Under the pieces are notes generated by a model, which ran no database searches, was not told where the DNA came from, and worked only from the letters and a program-made list of their open reading frames with translations. From Eubacteriaceae bacterium (GTDB lineage: Bacteria > Bacillota > Clostridia > Lachnospirales > Lachnospiraceae), in contig CABJBF010000003.1 in NCBI GenBank assembly GCA_902363805.1, positions 386,564 through 450,563 on the forward strand: 64,000 nt of DNA, in the 5' to 3' direction. Made by a program: the position numbers and the translations under genes. This document shows, in pieces, positions 52,999 through 62,223 of this stretch; the stretch's first letter is position 1; each line of letters starts with the position of its first letter.

Positions 52999-53083
52999 TA
53001 TTTCTTTCTCCTTTCCTGGCAGATACCAGTTCAGGTAGAAAAAAACTAATTACTAATCATTTATCTGAAGTTCAGTTACGTAC

Positions 53084-53199
53084 AAAAAAAAGACGCAAAG
53101 AGAAAGTCAGTTAATAAACTGATATCTTTCCCCTGCGTCTCTGGTGCTCCTACGGTCACATATATATGTTTAACCGCATGCCCTTATCAGGTGGACCTT
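53084..53199 (-). ncRNA. Structured leader or small RNA with terminator upstream of the XRE repressor
   Basis: On the minus strand nested helices form: GGU/ACC, CCU/AGG and CGGU/ACCG, closing a small AU hairpin (ACAUAU/AUAUGU). A long stem follows (GACGCA...UGCGUC with inner ACUG/CAGU-type pairing) and a run of eight Ts. Such a compact junction plus terminator ~85 bases before a start codon fits a riboswitch or attenuator. I could not match a known class. An independent small RNA is the alternative. Confidence 0.5.
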
Positions 53200-53210
53200 A
53201 TTATTCAATT

Positions 53211-53378
53211 TTATATATATATTTGTCCATGTAAAGAACATTTTTTTAAATATTTTTCAGTACATTTTTTAAATCTTAGAACTCTTCCACAACGATTACA
53301 TTTAATTGCAATAGATAATTCGCCAGATGAATAATCAAATAATCTCTTTTTGCATTTCACACAACGTATCTGAATCAT
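53211..53378 (-). CDS. 55-residue Com-like zinc-ribbon protein
   Basis: A small ORF reading MIQIRCVKCKKRLFDYSSG, then IAIKCNRCGRVLRFKKC. Two CxxC pairs about 22 residues apart match the zinc-ribbon arrangement of phage Mu Com and Com-like proteins (mRNA-binding translational regulators). GGAGGTG lies 17 bases upstream, closer to a GTG in another frame that ends after 18 codons. It ends 12 bases before the structured RNA, so it could regulate or be regulated with it. Confidence 0.6.
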   Translation of the reverse strand: MIQIRCVKCKKRLFDYSSGELSIAIKCNRCGRVLRFKKCTEKYLKKCSLHGQIYI

Positions 53379-53717
53379 ATTCTTCAATCACTAACACCTC
53401 CATTTTAGAGGTTATAATCATACAACAACTTATCATACCACAACCTCTCATTAGAATGTCAGTCAAAAGGGAACGTCAAACTGAACATTTATACTGTTTA
53501 GCACATTATTAGTAGCGACACAATATATTGTAAGAACATTTGTTCGATTAGTCAAGTATCATTTCATATTGTTCAGTTACAAATTTACGTTCGTTAAATT
53601 AAAACAAAATCCTTAAATACCTAAATATCACGGTGCAACGAAATCGCTAGTCCAAATTATTGGAAATCAACAGTTCAGACTAGGAAATCACCTTAGTTAG
53701 CCGTTGCAACTGCAAAT
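53379..53717. other. Intergenic region with a paired structure at 53635-53707
   Basis: No gene. TGCAACG/CGTTGCA (ends 53634-53640 and 53702-53708) encloses CTAGTC/GACTAG (53647-53652 and 53678-53683). This looks like an element end or small RNA fold but has no terminator and no recognised family. Confidence 0.35.
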
Positions 53718-53870
53718 TTACCTGCTTAAAGATTTATTCATGCCATAGACTTCTCTCATTGAAATATTCTTAGATAGGTCAATACTTTCAATAATGACTT
53801 TATATGCATCAAGAACACTGCTGTCGAAAATTACATATACAAGTGTTAAATCCACTCCACCAAGCTGTTC
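53718..53870 (-). pseudogene. Fragment of an unknown protein
   Basis: A ~50-codon open stretch with protein-like composition (LGGVDLTLVYVIFDSSVLDAY, then KVIIESIDLSKNISMREVYG) ending in TAA at 53718. No start codon or ribosome site; it adjoins IS21 debris. Family not recognised. Confidence 0.35.
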
Positions 53871-53879
53871 TTATCAATC

Positions 53880-54390
53880 GTTGTTTTCGGCAACAGCCAT
53901 TAGTTTGGAATAAGCAATATTGGATTGGCATATTTCGCCATAACCTTATATGTCCTATCATTGCGATACATTTCTAAAACGACTGTAAATCTATCAGTCG
54001 AACATATTTGGTAACGGAACACCATTTACCTACTTTCATACCCAAATCACATGCCATATAGATTTTGCCACTGCCTGTTGTACTGATAATAAATAAGTTA
54101 CAATGCTCAGTAGGTGAAAAGTCTTGTTGTCAGAAATTTTCTAGTCTTTTGTCCAGAAGTATAGTTGATATCCATTCCACTAACATCCTACTGTTCTAAT
54201 TCTGCTCTTTTGACTAAACATGCAGGACATTTGTTTTACCACATGTATATTAGATATCGACCAACATTCCCCTCTACTCATTAAAAGAAGTATCTGTCAT
54301 TCCTGTATTAGTTAATTGGTTCCGAAACGCATCTACCGTTGCAAACAAACACATTTCCATCAATTTATTGATTGTATTTTGGTTTGTCAT
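53880..54390 (-). pseudogene. IS21-family IstB ATPase remnant
   Basis: Reading from an ATG at 54390: MTNQNTINKLMEMCLFATVDAFRNQL, stop codons, GMLVD, DINYTSG-like, then NLFIISTTGSGKIYMACDLGM (degenerate Walker A) and YVRLIDL, ending near YKVMAKYANPILL. At least three stops and shifts make it non-functional. The IstB helper normally follows IstA; no clear istA was found. Confidence 0.75.
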
Positions 54391-55122
54391 TGGCAGTTGT
54401 TATCTCCTGTAATAATCAGCCCCTGATAATGTCATATTTATTTGATGTAGATTAAAATTTATTTTCTGACAGCCAATGCTCTTATAATTGAGAGCATATG
54501 TACAGCTCAATTACTTTTTAGCTATGTCTTCCAACTATCCTGTAAAATATTTGTCTACCAGTTTTAAATGTCCCATACAATTACAGTAAGTCTGTTACTC
54601 CACTGATTTAGAGGTAAGGATACCATAGACAACCTGATATGTATTTTTCACCGCTATTCTTTGCCTATTTGCAAAAGCTACCACCGTTCCATCCCTGATA
54701 TTTTTGATGATTATAAGGCATATGCTGAACATTCTCAAAAGTACATACTATTGCATCGAAATATCCATTCATTAATCAAACATCTTAAATTAACAATATA
54801 AGCTTGCGCTTATTGCATTTAAATTTTAAAAACTCTCCATTTATATAATTAAACGATTTGTTATCCCGTTTTTTACGACAAAAGCGAATAGTTTTGTTTA
54901 ACATGCTTATCCTATAGTTCTACTTAATATTAATCAATTAATTACATATATGATTTTTATCCCAATTAGGTATCAATACAACTATATAACTCATTAATTA
55001 TCATACACTTTTTTTTAATTCTTCATTGTATCTAGAATTAATTCATAAGCTTATAAACTAAATTACGAAATTTTATTTCATTTTCCCCATATAATTTACT
55101 ACAACCTTATTGGCTATTACTT
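54391..55122. other. Decayed DNA without recognisable genes
   Basis: About 730 bases with many stops in all frames and no ribosome site. Isolated minus-strand words (IRDGTVVAFANRQRIA) suggest old transposase debris but are not enough for a call. Very AT-rich near 54950-55120. Confidence 0.4.
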
Positions 55123-55854
55123 TCATTTCTGTTGATAAACATGTACATAATCAATAATAAAGTCCTGAGGCCATTTATCTATATCAATACCTTTTTTACC
55201 TGCTTCATAACCACCTACTGCTAAATTAATGATTAATCTAAAATGATTATCAAATGGCCATTCCTGACTGTTAAAATTTTTACATTCACTTTTTTTTGCA
55301 ACATAACATACTTTATCATTTACTGAAAAAATCATTGATTCCTCATTCCATTCTAGTTCATAAATATTAAAATTATTAATTTTTTCATTTATTTGAATTC
55401 TTTTATGAAATTTATTGTTTTTATAAAAGTTGTATTCACCTGAATGTAAACTAAAAAAGATTTCGCCTCTAGTGTGTCCAAAATGTTCAACAATATCAAC
55501 TTCTCCACAGTACGGCCAATTTGTTCCATCATATGAAATCGGCAACATCCAAATTGCTGGCCAAGTTCCCACCGCTAATGGAATTTTAGCTCTCACTCGT
55601 ATTTTTCCATATTTCCATGACTCTTTGCTTATTATTTTTGCAGATGTAAATTGATTGCCTTTCCAGCTCTCATAATTTGAACGAATAACCAATTTATTAT
55701 TACAAATCATTATATTTTCATCCCGATTATCAGTATAGTATTGCAACTCTCCATTTCCCCATCCATGACCTCCTACAGAAAATTCCCATTTATCTAAGTC
55801 AATTTTATTGCTGCTATCAAATTCATCTTTCCATACACAAACATATTCCTTCAT
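55123..55854 (-). CDS. GH16-family beta-glucanase without signal peptide
   Basis: A 243-residue single catalytic domain. The GH16 signature E-x-D-x-x-E is present as GEVDIVEHF (Glu118 nucleophile, Asp120, Glu123 acid/base). WKDEFDSSNKID at the start, YGKIRVRAKIP (~82-92), GTWPAIWMLP and FRLIINLAVGG are the other family blocks. The protein begins directly with the domain, so it lacks a Sec signal. It may act inside the cell, leave through the nearby ABC exporters, or serve after lysis. Substrate (laminarin or mixed-linkage glucan) is a guess. Ribosome site AGAAAGGAAGAGG. Confidence 0.9.
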   Translation of the reverse strand: MKEYVCVWKDEFDSSNKIDLDKWEFSVGGHGWGNGELQYYTDNRDENIMICNNKLVIRSNYESWKGNQFTSAKIISKESWKYGKIRVRAKIPLAVGTWPAIWMLPISYDGTNWPYCGEVDIVEHFGHTRGEIFFSLHSGEYNFYKNNKFHKRIQINEKINNFNIYELEWNEESMIFSVNDKVCYVAKKSECKNFNSQEWPFDNHFRLIINLAVGGYEAGKKGIDIDKWPQDFIIDYVHVYQQK

Positions 55855-55890
55855 AGTACCTCTTCCTTTCTCTTGTAAAATAGTGTTATG

Positions 55891-56832
55891 CTACAAGCAT
55901 TTGAATTTTTTCCAAATTTCTATCTCTTTCTTAATGCAATTAGTTTTTAAGAGATTCAGTTTGTCTATATTTGTAGCAACATTATTAGCTGAATACATAT
56001 AATCTTTTAGCAAAATATTCTTAATTCTTTCCCATTCTATTTTCAAATATATAAATTCTTTTTTTAAATATTCATATATATTTTTATTAATATATTTCTT
56101 ATCATATAAGCATTTTACTAATTCCAAATTTGCTTTTTGTCTATTCTCCATTTTAAATACTTCAAATGCATAGAATTTACATAAATTCTCTCCTTTTTCA
56201 TTGACTTGAACTTTCCAAAAATCGTTTTCTCTATAAAAAAAATCTATATTATCCAATAAAATATTTGCATGATATAAAACATCATTCATATTCAATTCGT
56301 AATCAATCTCATTTTTAATGTGTATTATATAACCTGTAATATTGCTCTCTTCATCGTTAATACATTTCAAAAATCTTTTATATGGTATACTTTTCACACC
56401 ATATCCTCTATTATCATCATCTATTATCACAATTTCCTGTTTGGCTTCATCATAATCACTTAAAAGAGAATAATGATAATTATGTTCTTTATGCCATGAT
56501 GAACTATTGGGTAACCAGTTATATAAGTCAACCCGTATCATTATATTATTATCATGAAGCATATTAATTAAATTATTTGCATTTTTTTCTGAATACTCAA
56601 CTAAAAAGTACTCTTTACAGATAACTTGTCCAATAATATCATCCTGTATTCTACTTGAATTATTAAGTGCTATATGCTTTGGTGACCATTCATTATAGGC
56701 TTGATATTTATAACCGTTTAGGTACGCTAATTCTTTATATTTTTTGTTGTATGAAGTTAATATACTAAAATTATTATTAAATCCACAATTAAGCCAAAAA
56801 TCATCAAATGGCTTTATTTCCAATTTTTTCAT
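55891..56832 (-). CDS. BtrH N-terminal-like (C39-like) protein
   Basis: A 313-residue soluble protein. The first ~150 residues match the BtrH_N pattern: DDFWLNCGFNNNFSIL with Cys17, a central KEYFLVEYSEKN, then DLYNWLPNSSSWHKEHNYHYSLLSDYD with candidate His, and IVIIDDDNRGYGVKSIPY. BtrH is an acyl-ACP:aminoglycoside acyltransferase; relatives occur in peptide and polyketide clusters. The C-terminal half is helical and unassigned. It is 36 bases upstream of the GH16 gene. Ribosome site AAAGGCGG. Confidence 0.7.
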   Translation of the reverse strand: MKKLEIKPFDDFWLNCGFNNNFSILTSYNKKYKELAYLNGYKYQAYNEWSPKHIALNNSSRIQDDIIGQVICKEYFLVEYSEKNANNLINMLHDNNIMIRVDLYNWLPNSSSWHKEHNYHYSLLSDYDEAKQEIVIIDDDNRGYGVKSIPYKRFLKCINDEESNITGYIIHIKNEIDYELNMNDVLYHANILLDNIDFFYRENDFWKVQVNEKGENLCKFYAFEVFKMENRQKANLELVKCLYDKKYINKNIYEYLKKEFIYLKIEWERIKNILLKDYMYSANNVATNIDKLNLLKTNCIKKEIEIWKKFKCL

Positions 56833-57174
56833 TTTTATAATCCGCCTTTCTGCAAAAGACTCAATATGTCATGAAACATATTGACTAACTTTCGCTTTTC
56901 TATTCTATCTTCCTTCTGATATTATCTCCTTATAAGACCGACACACTACAAAACATATGAAGATAAATGGCAGTGCTGTATAGCATCGACCTCACATTTT
57001 AAATATTGTCGGTCATTCGTTAAGACATCAATGAGTAGCAGATAACCATATCATGTAAACTTATCTCTTCCAAAGTCGACTCGATTTTGCTGGATGACCA
57101 GTCACTGTCAGTTTTATAATTATAAATCAGCAGATGGTTATTTTATTGTCTTTAAAATTCTCAAAATAACTGTC
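56833..57174. other. Intergenic, promoter side of the BtrH-like gene
   Basis: Holds the upstream region of the BtrH-like/GH16 pair on the minus strand and, from ~57095, the first debris of the IS110 element. No other gene was recognised. Confidence 0.4.
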
Positions 57175-58323
57175 ATGGACTTAATGTTCGCCAAACCCGA
57201 GTCTATGCCTACATTGATATTACTGTTTCCAACAATCATACAAAATATAAACAAGCTCGCTTTTCTTATTTTACAAAAGCTTCGCAAGAGTTGTGTAACT
57301 AGACTATCAAATACACTTGTACTGATGTCTGTATAGAATCTACTGATAAGTATTGAATCCCTATTTTCAATATCTTATAAATGAATAACATTTGAGTTAC
57401 TCTTTCTCACCCCCAATATATCGAGCCCCCAAATGCAACAAGACGGATTGTAACGATATCAGGTGGATTTGTAATTTATACATGTGCGTAATGTTTAAAC
57501 TATCCTTTATCACATCTGCTGACATATGTGAATCAAGAAATTTAGTAAGATACCGTTTCAAACTCACTTATATAATTACCGTTGAGAAGAATCGAGTTCA
57601 TAACTGTCTTACTATATCTAATTTAAAGTTAGATAATGTTTTTCGTATATATTTGGTAAATTATCTCATTCTAATGCAGAACATATTTTACAACATCCTG
57701 AAATAACTTTTGATGTAGCATCTTTTGTATATGACAAATGTAAACTCCAATAAAAAATACATGCTACTGTTGATGGTGCTGTATCTACGGAACAAACTGT
57801 GAAGCTTAGACAGTGTCTTAATCTCATCAATAAATTAGAAAAACATCAGGCAGAAATATAGACATCTTTCGTCTCAGTGATAAATACAAAAGCGTCCTTA
57901 ATATTATAATAATCGTACTGGAATTCGATAAAAACTCATTTACTGCTATTCAGGCACTCCCAGAAATCGGAGACTATATACCTGTCTTCATCGCTGCTAA
58001 AAGTCTCGTGTCATGGGGCGAATGTTGTCTCACAACATTCAATGCAACCATAATTTAATCAAATTCAAGGGACATCCTGAATTCATCAGTCGTTGTCGAC
58101 GAATGAATATATGTCGTAGTCGCAAGAAAGCTTTCTTTGCAATCTGTCATATAATCCTTACCTCTATCTAATACATACTCACAGACTTAAAACTTTATAC
58201 AGCAGAAGGATTTCTTGAATCGCGCATTACGAATAAGGAAAATTTTTTTACTGTTTCACAGGCACTTAATCTACTTAAAGAACGAGGTTACACCAACAAA
58301 GTTAATACTGTTTCTGTTACTTG
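57175..58323 (+). pseudogene. IS110-family transposase remnant
   Basis: Plus-strand pieces in shifting frames follow the IS110 order: RVYAYIDITVSNNHTKYKQARF, DVCIESTDKY (stop) IPIFNIL, NKTDCNDIRWICNLYM, SADICESRNLVRYRFKLTYII and EKNRVHNCLTISNLKLDNVF, then VDGAVSTEQTVKLRQCLN, the transposase_20-type region (SEIGDY, SWGEC), HPEF, and a C-terminal AEGFLE ... LNLLKERGYTNKV. Many stops and frameshifts show old decay. It separates the BtrH-like/GH16 pair from the ABC genes. Confidence 0.85.
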
Positions 58324-58574
58324 AAGGTGTTGTGTATATATTTACTTTTTAAAGCACCACATAAGATGGTTTATTTGCCATCCCCTTTGTTTCTTGGCTG
58401 TATTCTACTTATTTGTTTCAAACTTCTCCTAATACTTTTACTTAATTCTGCTTTATAATATCTTTTTTTACAAAACATATATTAATAAATAATTGTCAAT
58501 TGATAGAGTTTTATTTAAATATCCCCTATAAGATAAATGTAATCACTAATTACCTGTATAGGCAATGTAAAGAT
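58324..58574. other. Intergenic, 3' side of the ABC operon
   Basis: No gene. AT-rich with no strong terminator hairpin recognised after the ABC gene stop at 58575. Confidence 0.35.
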
Positions 58575-60404
58575 TTAAATATAATATTGAGCCTGTGTAC
58601 TCCATAATCTATAATATTCTCTTTTTAATTGCATTAGTTCCTCGTGATTGCCAACTTCAACAAGCTCCCCTTTATTCATCACTAAAATTTTATCGCTTTT
58701 TTTGCAACTGGATAATCTATGAGATACATATAATATTGTTTTTTTATTGTGTGCGATATTTACGATATCTGACAATAGTTCATCTTCTGCGATTGGATCT
58801 AACGCACTTGTTGGCTCATCCATTATAAGCATTGAAGAATTCTTATACATAGCTCTTCCTAAGGCAATTTTTTGTTTCTCTCCGCCTGAAAGCTCTACCC
58901 CTTGGCTAATATCACTAGATATAATAGTACTTTCTCTGTCTGGGAACTTATCAATTATTTTATCAATCTTTAAAGCTTTAAATACTTCGTCAGATTTTAA
59001 ACCTGTTTCAGTCTTTCCAAATGTAATATTTTCCTCAATTGAATAGGCAAACAATTCAAAATCTTGAAACAAAGTAGCAATATGATCTAGATACCTTCGA
59101 ACATTAAGTTGATTTATATTGATTCCATTAATTAATATTTCACCTTTTGTAGTCTCATATAGTCCACATATTAATTTTACAATTGTTGATTTTCCTGCTC
59201 CATTTGTCCCAACAATTGTTACAATATTATTTTCATTAATTTTAAAAGATACATCCTTTAATGTATATTCCTCAGAATTTGGATACTTAAAAAAAACATG
59301 TCTAAATTCAATGTTCTTAATCTTCTCAATACTTTTTCCTTCATCTTTCTGAATAAGTTCATCACCTTTTTCAATATACTTTACAAAATAGGACATATAT
59401 TGACATTTTATAGGTATCCATGCATATAATCTTGTTATATTCATAACTGCATTAATTCCATTTTTGAATGCTCCTATATATAATGTTAATTCGCCTAATG
59501 TTATAATTCCTAAAAATGCCTTGAATCCTATGAAAGCATAAATAATTATTTCAACAAAGAATTCATAAACACGGTTAATATAACTATTTATTAATGTTGC
59601 CTTTACTTGCTTTCTTTGATTCATCTCAATATTTTTATCGCATTCTAATAACCTCTTATCTATTAACTTACCTAATTGAAATAATCTAATATCTTTTCCG
59701 AATTTATACTCGTTCATAAAGTCTGTATAGTAGCTGAATAAAGTATTATTTTTCACATTGTCTTGAAAGGCTTTGTCTAAAATTCTAGATAGCTTTTTTG
59801 TATTTCTAAAAGTCAAGTATATTAATATTCCAATCGAACCAAATATAATAACTATACTCCAACTAGAATTCATAATTTTTTCTAAGAATCCACTAATATT
59901 CGCTTTATGCTTATAAAATAGTTGAACACATAATATAAACGAATACACTAACGTAACAATCTCTTTGAGTAGCATGCTGAAATCTTCACTTAAAAACTGT
60001 ATTCCCCCACTTGTTTGAACTCCTTTATTCGCAGAAACAAGCATTTCTCTCACTTCATTGCTTTCTATGTAATCATATTTAAGAGTCGTAGTTTTCATAC
60101 CTACCATCTCTTTTAATTTGTAGTCCATTAATTTTCCGGAAATATTTTTTACTTTTCCAATAACTGCTCTACATAATGTTAATATCAGATTAAATATAAT
60201 CATCATAGAAACAAGCGTTGTAATATCATTAAAATTCTTTTTTTCTGCAAGATTATCAAGAATCTCTGCTCCATAAAATAAATTTATATACATCAATGTT
60301 GTTTCTATCAAAGCATTCATTATTGATAAATAAAAAAATTTTTTTGAAATATTATAAGAAAACTTTACTATTTTTCCTATATTGTATTTTTTTAACATAC
60401 ACAC
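58575..60404 (-). CDS. ABC exporter half-transporter (TMD-NBD fusion)
   Basis: A 609-residue fusion of six membrane helices (residues ~20-330) and an ATPase: Walker A VGTNGAGKSTIVKLICG (~395), signature ELSGGEKQKIALGRAM, Walker B SMLIMDEPTSALDP, and H-loop VSHRL. It resembles lantibiotic/peptide or lipid exporters. No N-terminal C39 peptidase is present, so any leader must be removed by another enzyme. It follows the second exporter gene by 3 bases, so the two probably form a heterodimer. Confidence 0.9.
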   Translation of the reverse strand: MCMLKKYNIGKIVKFSYNISKKFFYLSIMNALIETTLMYINLFYGAEILDNLAEKKNFNDITTLVSMMIIFNLILTLCRAVIGKVKNISGKLMDYKLKEMVGMKTTTLKYDYIESNEVREMLVSANKGVQTSGGIQFLSEDFSMLLKEIVTLVYSFILCVQLFYKHKANISGFLEKIMNSSWSIVIIFGSIGILIYLTFRNTKKLSRILDKAFQDNVKNNTLFSYYTDFMNEYKFGKDIRLFQLGKLIDKRLLECDKNIEMNQRKQVKATLINSYINRVYEFFVEIIIYAFIGFKAFLGIITLGELTLYIGAFKNGINAVMNITRLYAWIPIKCQYMSYFVKYIEKGDELIQKDEGKSIEKIKNIEFRHVFFKYPNSEEYTLKDVSFKINENNIVTIVGTNGAGKSTIVKLICGLYETTKGEILINGININQLNVRRYLDHIATLFQDFELFAYSIEENITFGKTETGLKSDEVFKALKIDKIIDKFPDRESTIISSDISQGVELSGGEKQKIALGRAMYKNSSMLIMDEPTSALDPIAEDELLSDIVNIAHNKKTILYVSHRLSSCKKSDKILVMNKGELVEVGNHEELMQLKREYYRLWSTQAQYYI

Positions 60405-60407
60405 CTC

Positions 60408-62207
60408 CTACACAGCGCTTGTTTCTTTATAATGCTTACTTTGATTAATATACATTTCTCTGTATATTTCATTATTCTCCATCAAATCATCATGAGAACC
60501 AATATCCGCGATTTTTCCTTTTTCCATTAAGATAATTTTGCTACAAAATTTTGTTGTCGCTAATCTATGTGAAATAAAAATTGCCGTTCTGTTTTCAGCT
60601 ATTTCATTGTACTCTTGATATAATTCACTCTCCGCTATGGGATCAAGCGCAGCTGTCGGTTCATCTAATATTATCAAACTTCCTTCCTTGTAGATTGCTC
60701 TTGCCATCATCAATCGCTGTTTTTCCCCACCTGATAACTCTACTCCTTCCTTATCAATAATTTTAGTTAATATACTATTTTCTTTATTATTTAACGATTG
60801 AATTTTCTCATAAAAATTTGCTTCCTTAGCACTTTTAACAAATCTATTTTCATCATAGTCAGCTGAACCAATAATATTTTCTTTTACAGTAAAAGCAATT
60901 ACATTGATATCCTGAAAAACGGCAGTAATAAGTTTATAGTATTCTTCTTTATTATATCTGCAAATATCAAACCCATTGATTAAGATAGTACCCTCCGTGG
61001 GCGAATACAATCTACATAATAGTTTAACTAACGTTGTTTTTCCTGCTCCATTCCTTCCTACGATTGCTATTTTTTCATTAGCATTAATGTGGAAATTTAA
61101 ATTAGATAATATCTTCTGTCCATTTTGTGCTTTATAGCTTACATTTTTAAATTCTATATTCACTCCTTTTTCCTGAATGGATCTGTGCAACTCATATATA
61201 CTTTCTGCGCTTTCATTATCTTTTTGCTCAACAATCTTTATATAATCCCGAACATATATATCTGCTCTAATAAGGTTGGATGTATCGTTAATCACTCGGT
61301 ATACCCAATTTGAAAACCCTGAAACAATCCCCAAATAAAAGGTAAACACAGCAAGTGACATTGTTCCATTCAATACTTGTGAAATCAACAAATAGTAAGC
61401 TACGCCATCTCTTATTGCAACAAATACAGCGTCTGATATGTCTATTTTTATCCACGATGCTTCTATTTTTTTTTCATAATTTTTTTTTCTTAAATATACT
61501 GCCTCAAATTTTTTTTGAAACCATTTGCTTAGCTGGAACACTACTATTTCTTTTGCATATTTATATTCCGTAGTCCTACTATATAAATAGTCTATTTCTC
61601 TTTCTATGTTAGAATTAGTATTCTTATGCATTTCTAAAAATTTTCTTGCCCTGTTATTCAAAAAAATATTAAAACCGCACATCAAAAAAATAATTATGAT
61701 GATACTAATATCTAACTGAAAAAGCAAAGTCGCATATAATATTAATCCTAGCAATCCACATAATAAGCTAGGAACACTCCTTATCATCAATTCGACACCA
61801 ACCTCATTACTAGAAATTGACTCTCTTGCATTTTTTATTGTAACCTGTAATCTGTTTGCTTCTAATTCTTCATAATCCATATTCATTATGGAATGTAATA
61901 ACAGTTCTGTAAACTTATCATTCCGACTCCATAATATATATCTTTCCAACCACTTTTCTGATAAATCACTAATTACTTTCAGTATAAATTCTGTAAAAAT
62001 GACTCCAACTAATATTGCAATAAAAATGCGAATTTCTATATGTATAGTTAACATCTGAACAATAATTGAAGGTATAGCAGATGAAAAAAATGGCAAAAAT
62101 ACACCTAATATAATAGTCATGGGAAAAAACACTTTTGCATATGGAAACCAATTAAATATTTTTTTATATAAATACTTTGTATGTTCTAAAATATCTCTTA
62201 ATTTCAT
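60408..62207 (-). CDS. ABC exporter half-transporter (TMD-NBD fusion), partner
   Basis: A 599-residue fusion with six membrane helices and an ATPase: Walker A VGRNGAGKTTLVKLLC, signature ELSGGEKQRLMMARAI, Walker B LIILDEPTAALDP, H-loop FISHRLA. Both catalytic Glu residues in the pair seem to be kept. It starts 16 bases after the S8/DUF1611 gene with CTCCTTA (TAAGGAG) upstream, so protease-like protein and exporters form one operon. Confidence 0.9.
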   Translation of the reverse strand: MKLRDILEHTKYLYKKIFNWFPYAKVFFPMTIILGVFLPFFSSAIPSIIVQMLTIHIEIRIFIAILVGVIFTEFILKVISDLSEKWLERYILWSRNDKFTELLLHSIMNMDYEELEANRLQVTIKNARESISSNEVGVELMIRSVPSLLCGLLGLILYATLLFQLDISIIIIIFLMCGFNIFLNNRARKFLEMHKNTNSNIEREIDYLYSRTTEYKYAKEIVVFQLSKWFQKKFEAVYLRKKNYEKKIEASWIKIDISDAVFVAIRDGVAYYLLISQVLNGTMSLAVFTFYLGIVSGFSNWVYRVINDTSNLIRADIYVRDYIKIVEQKDNESAESIYELHRSIQEKGVNIEFKNVSYKAQNGQKILSNLNFHINANEKIAIVGRNGAGKTTLVKLLCRLYSPTEGTILINGFDICRYNKEEYYKLITAVFQDINVIAFTVKENIIGSADYDENRFVKSAKEANFYEKIQSLNNKENSILTKIIDKEGVELSGGEKQRLMMARAIYKEGSLIILDEPTAALDPIAESELYQEYNEIAENRTAIFISHRLATTKFCSKIILMEKGKIADIGSHDDLMENNEIYREMYINQSKHYKETSAV

Positions 62208-62223
62208 TATCTCTCCTTATTTC

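Noticed and set aside
54421-54790. IS21 istA or other transposase gene
   Set aside because: Only scattered words without a continuous family match; reported as decayed DNA.
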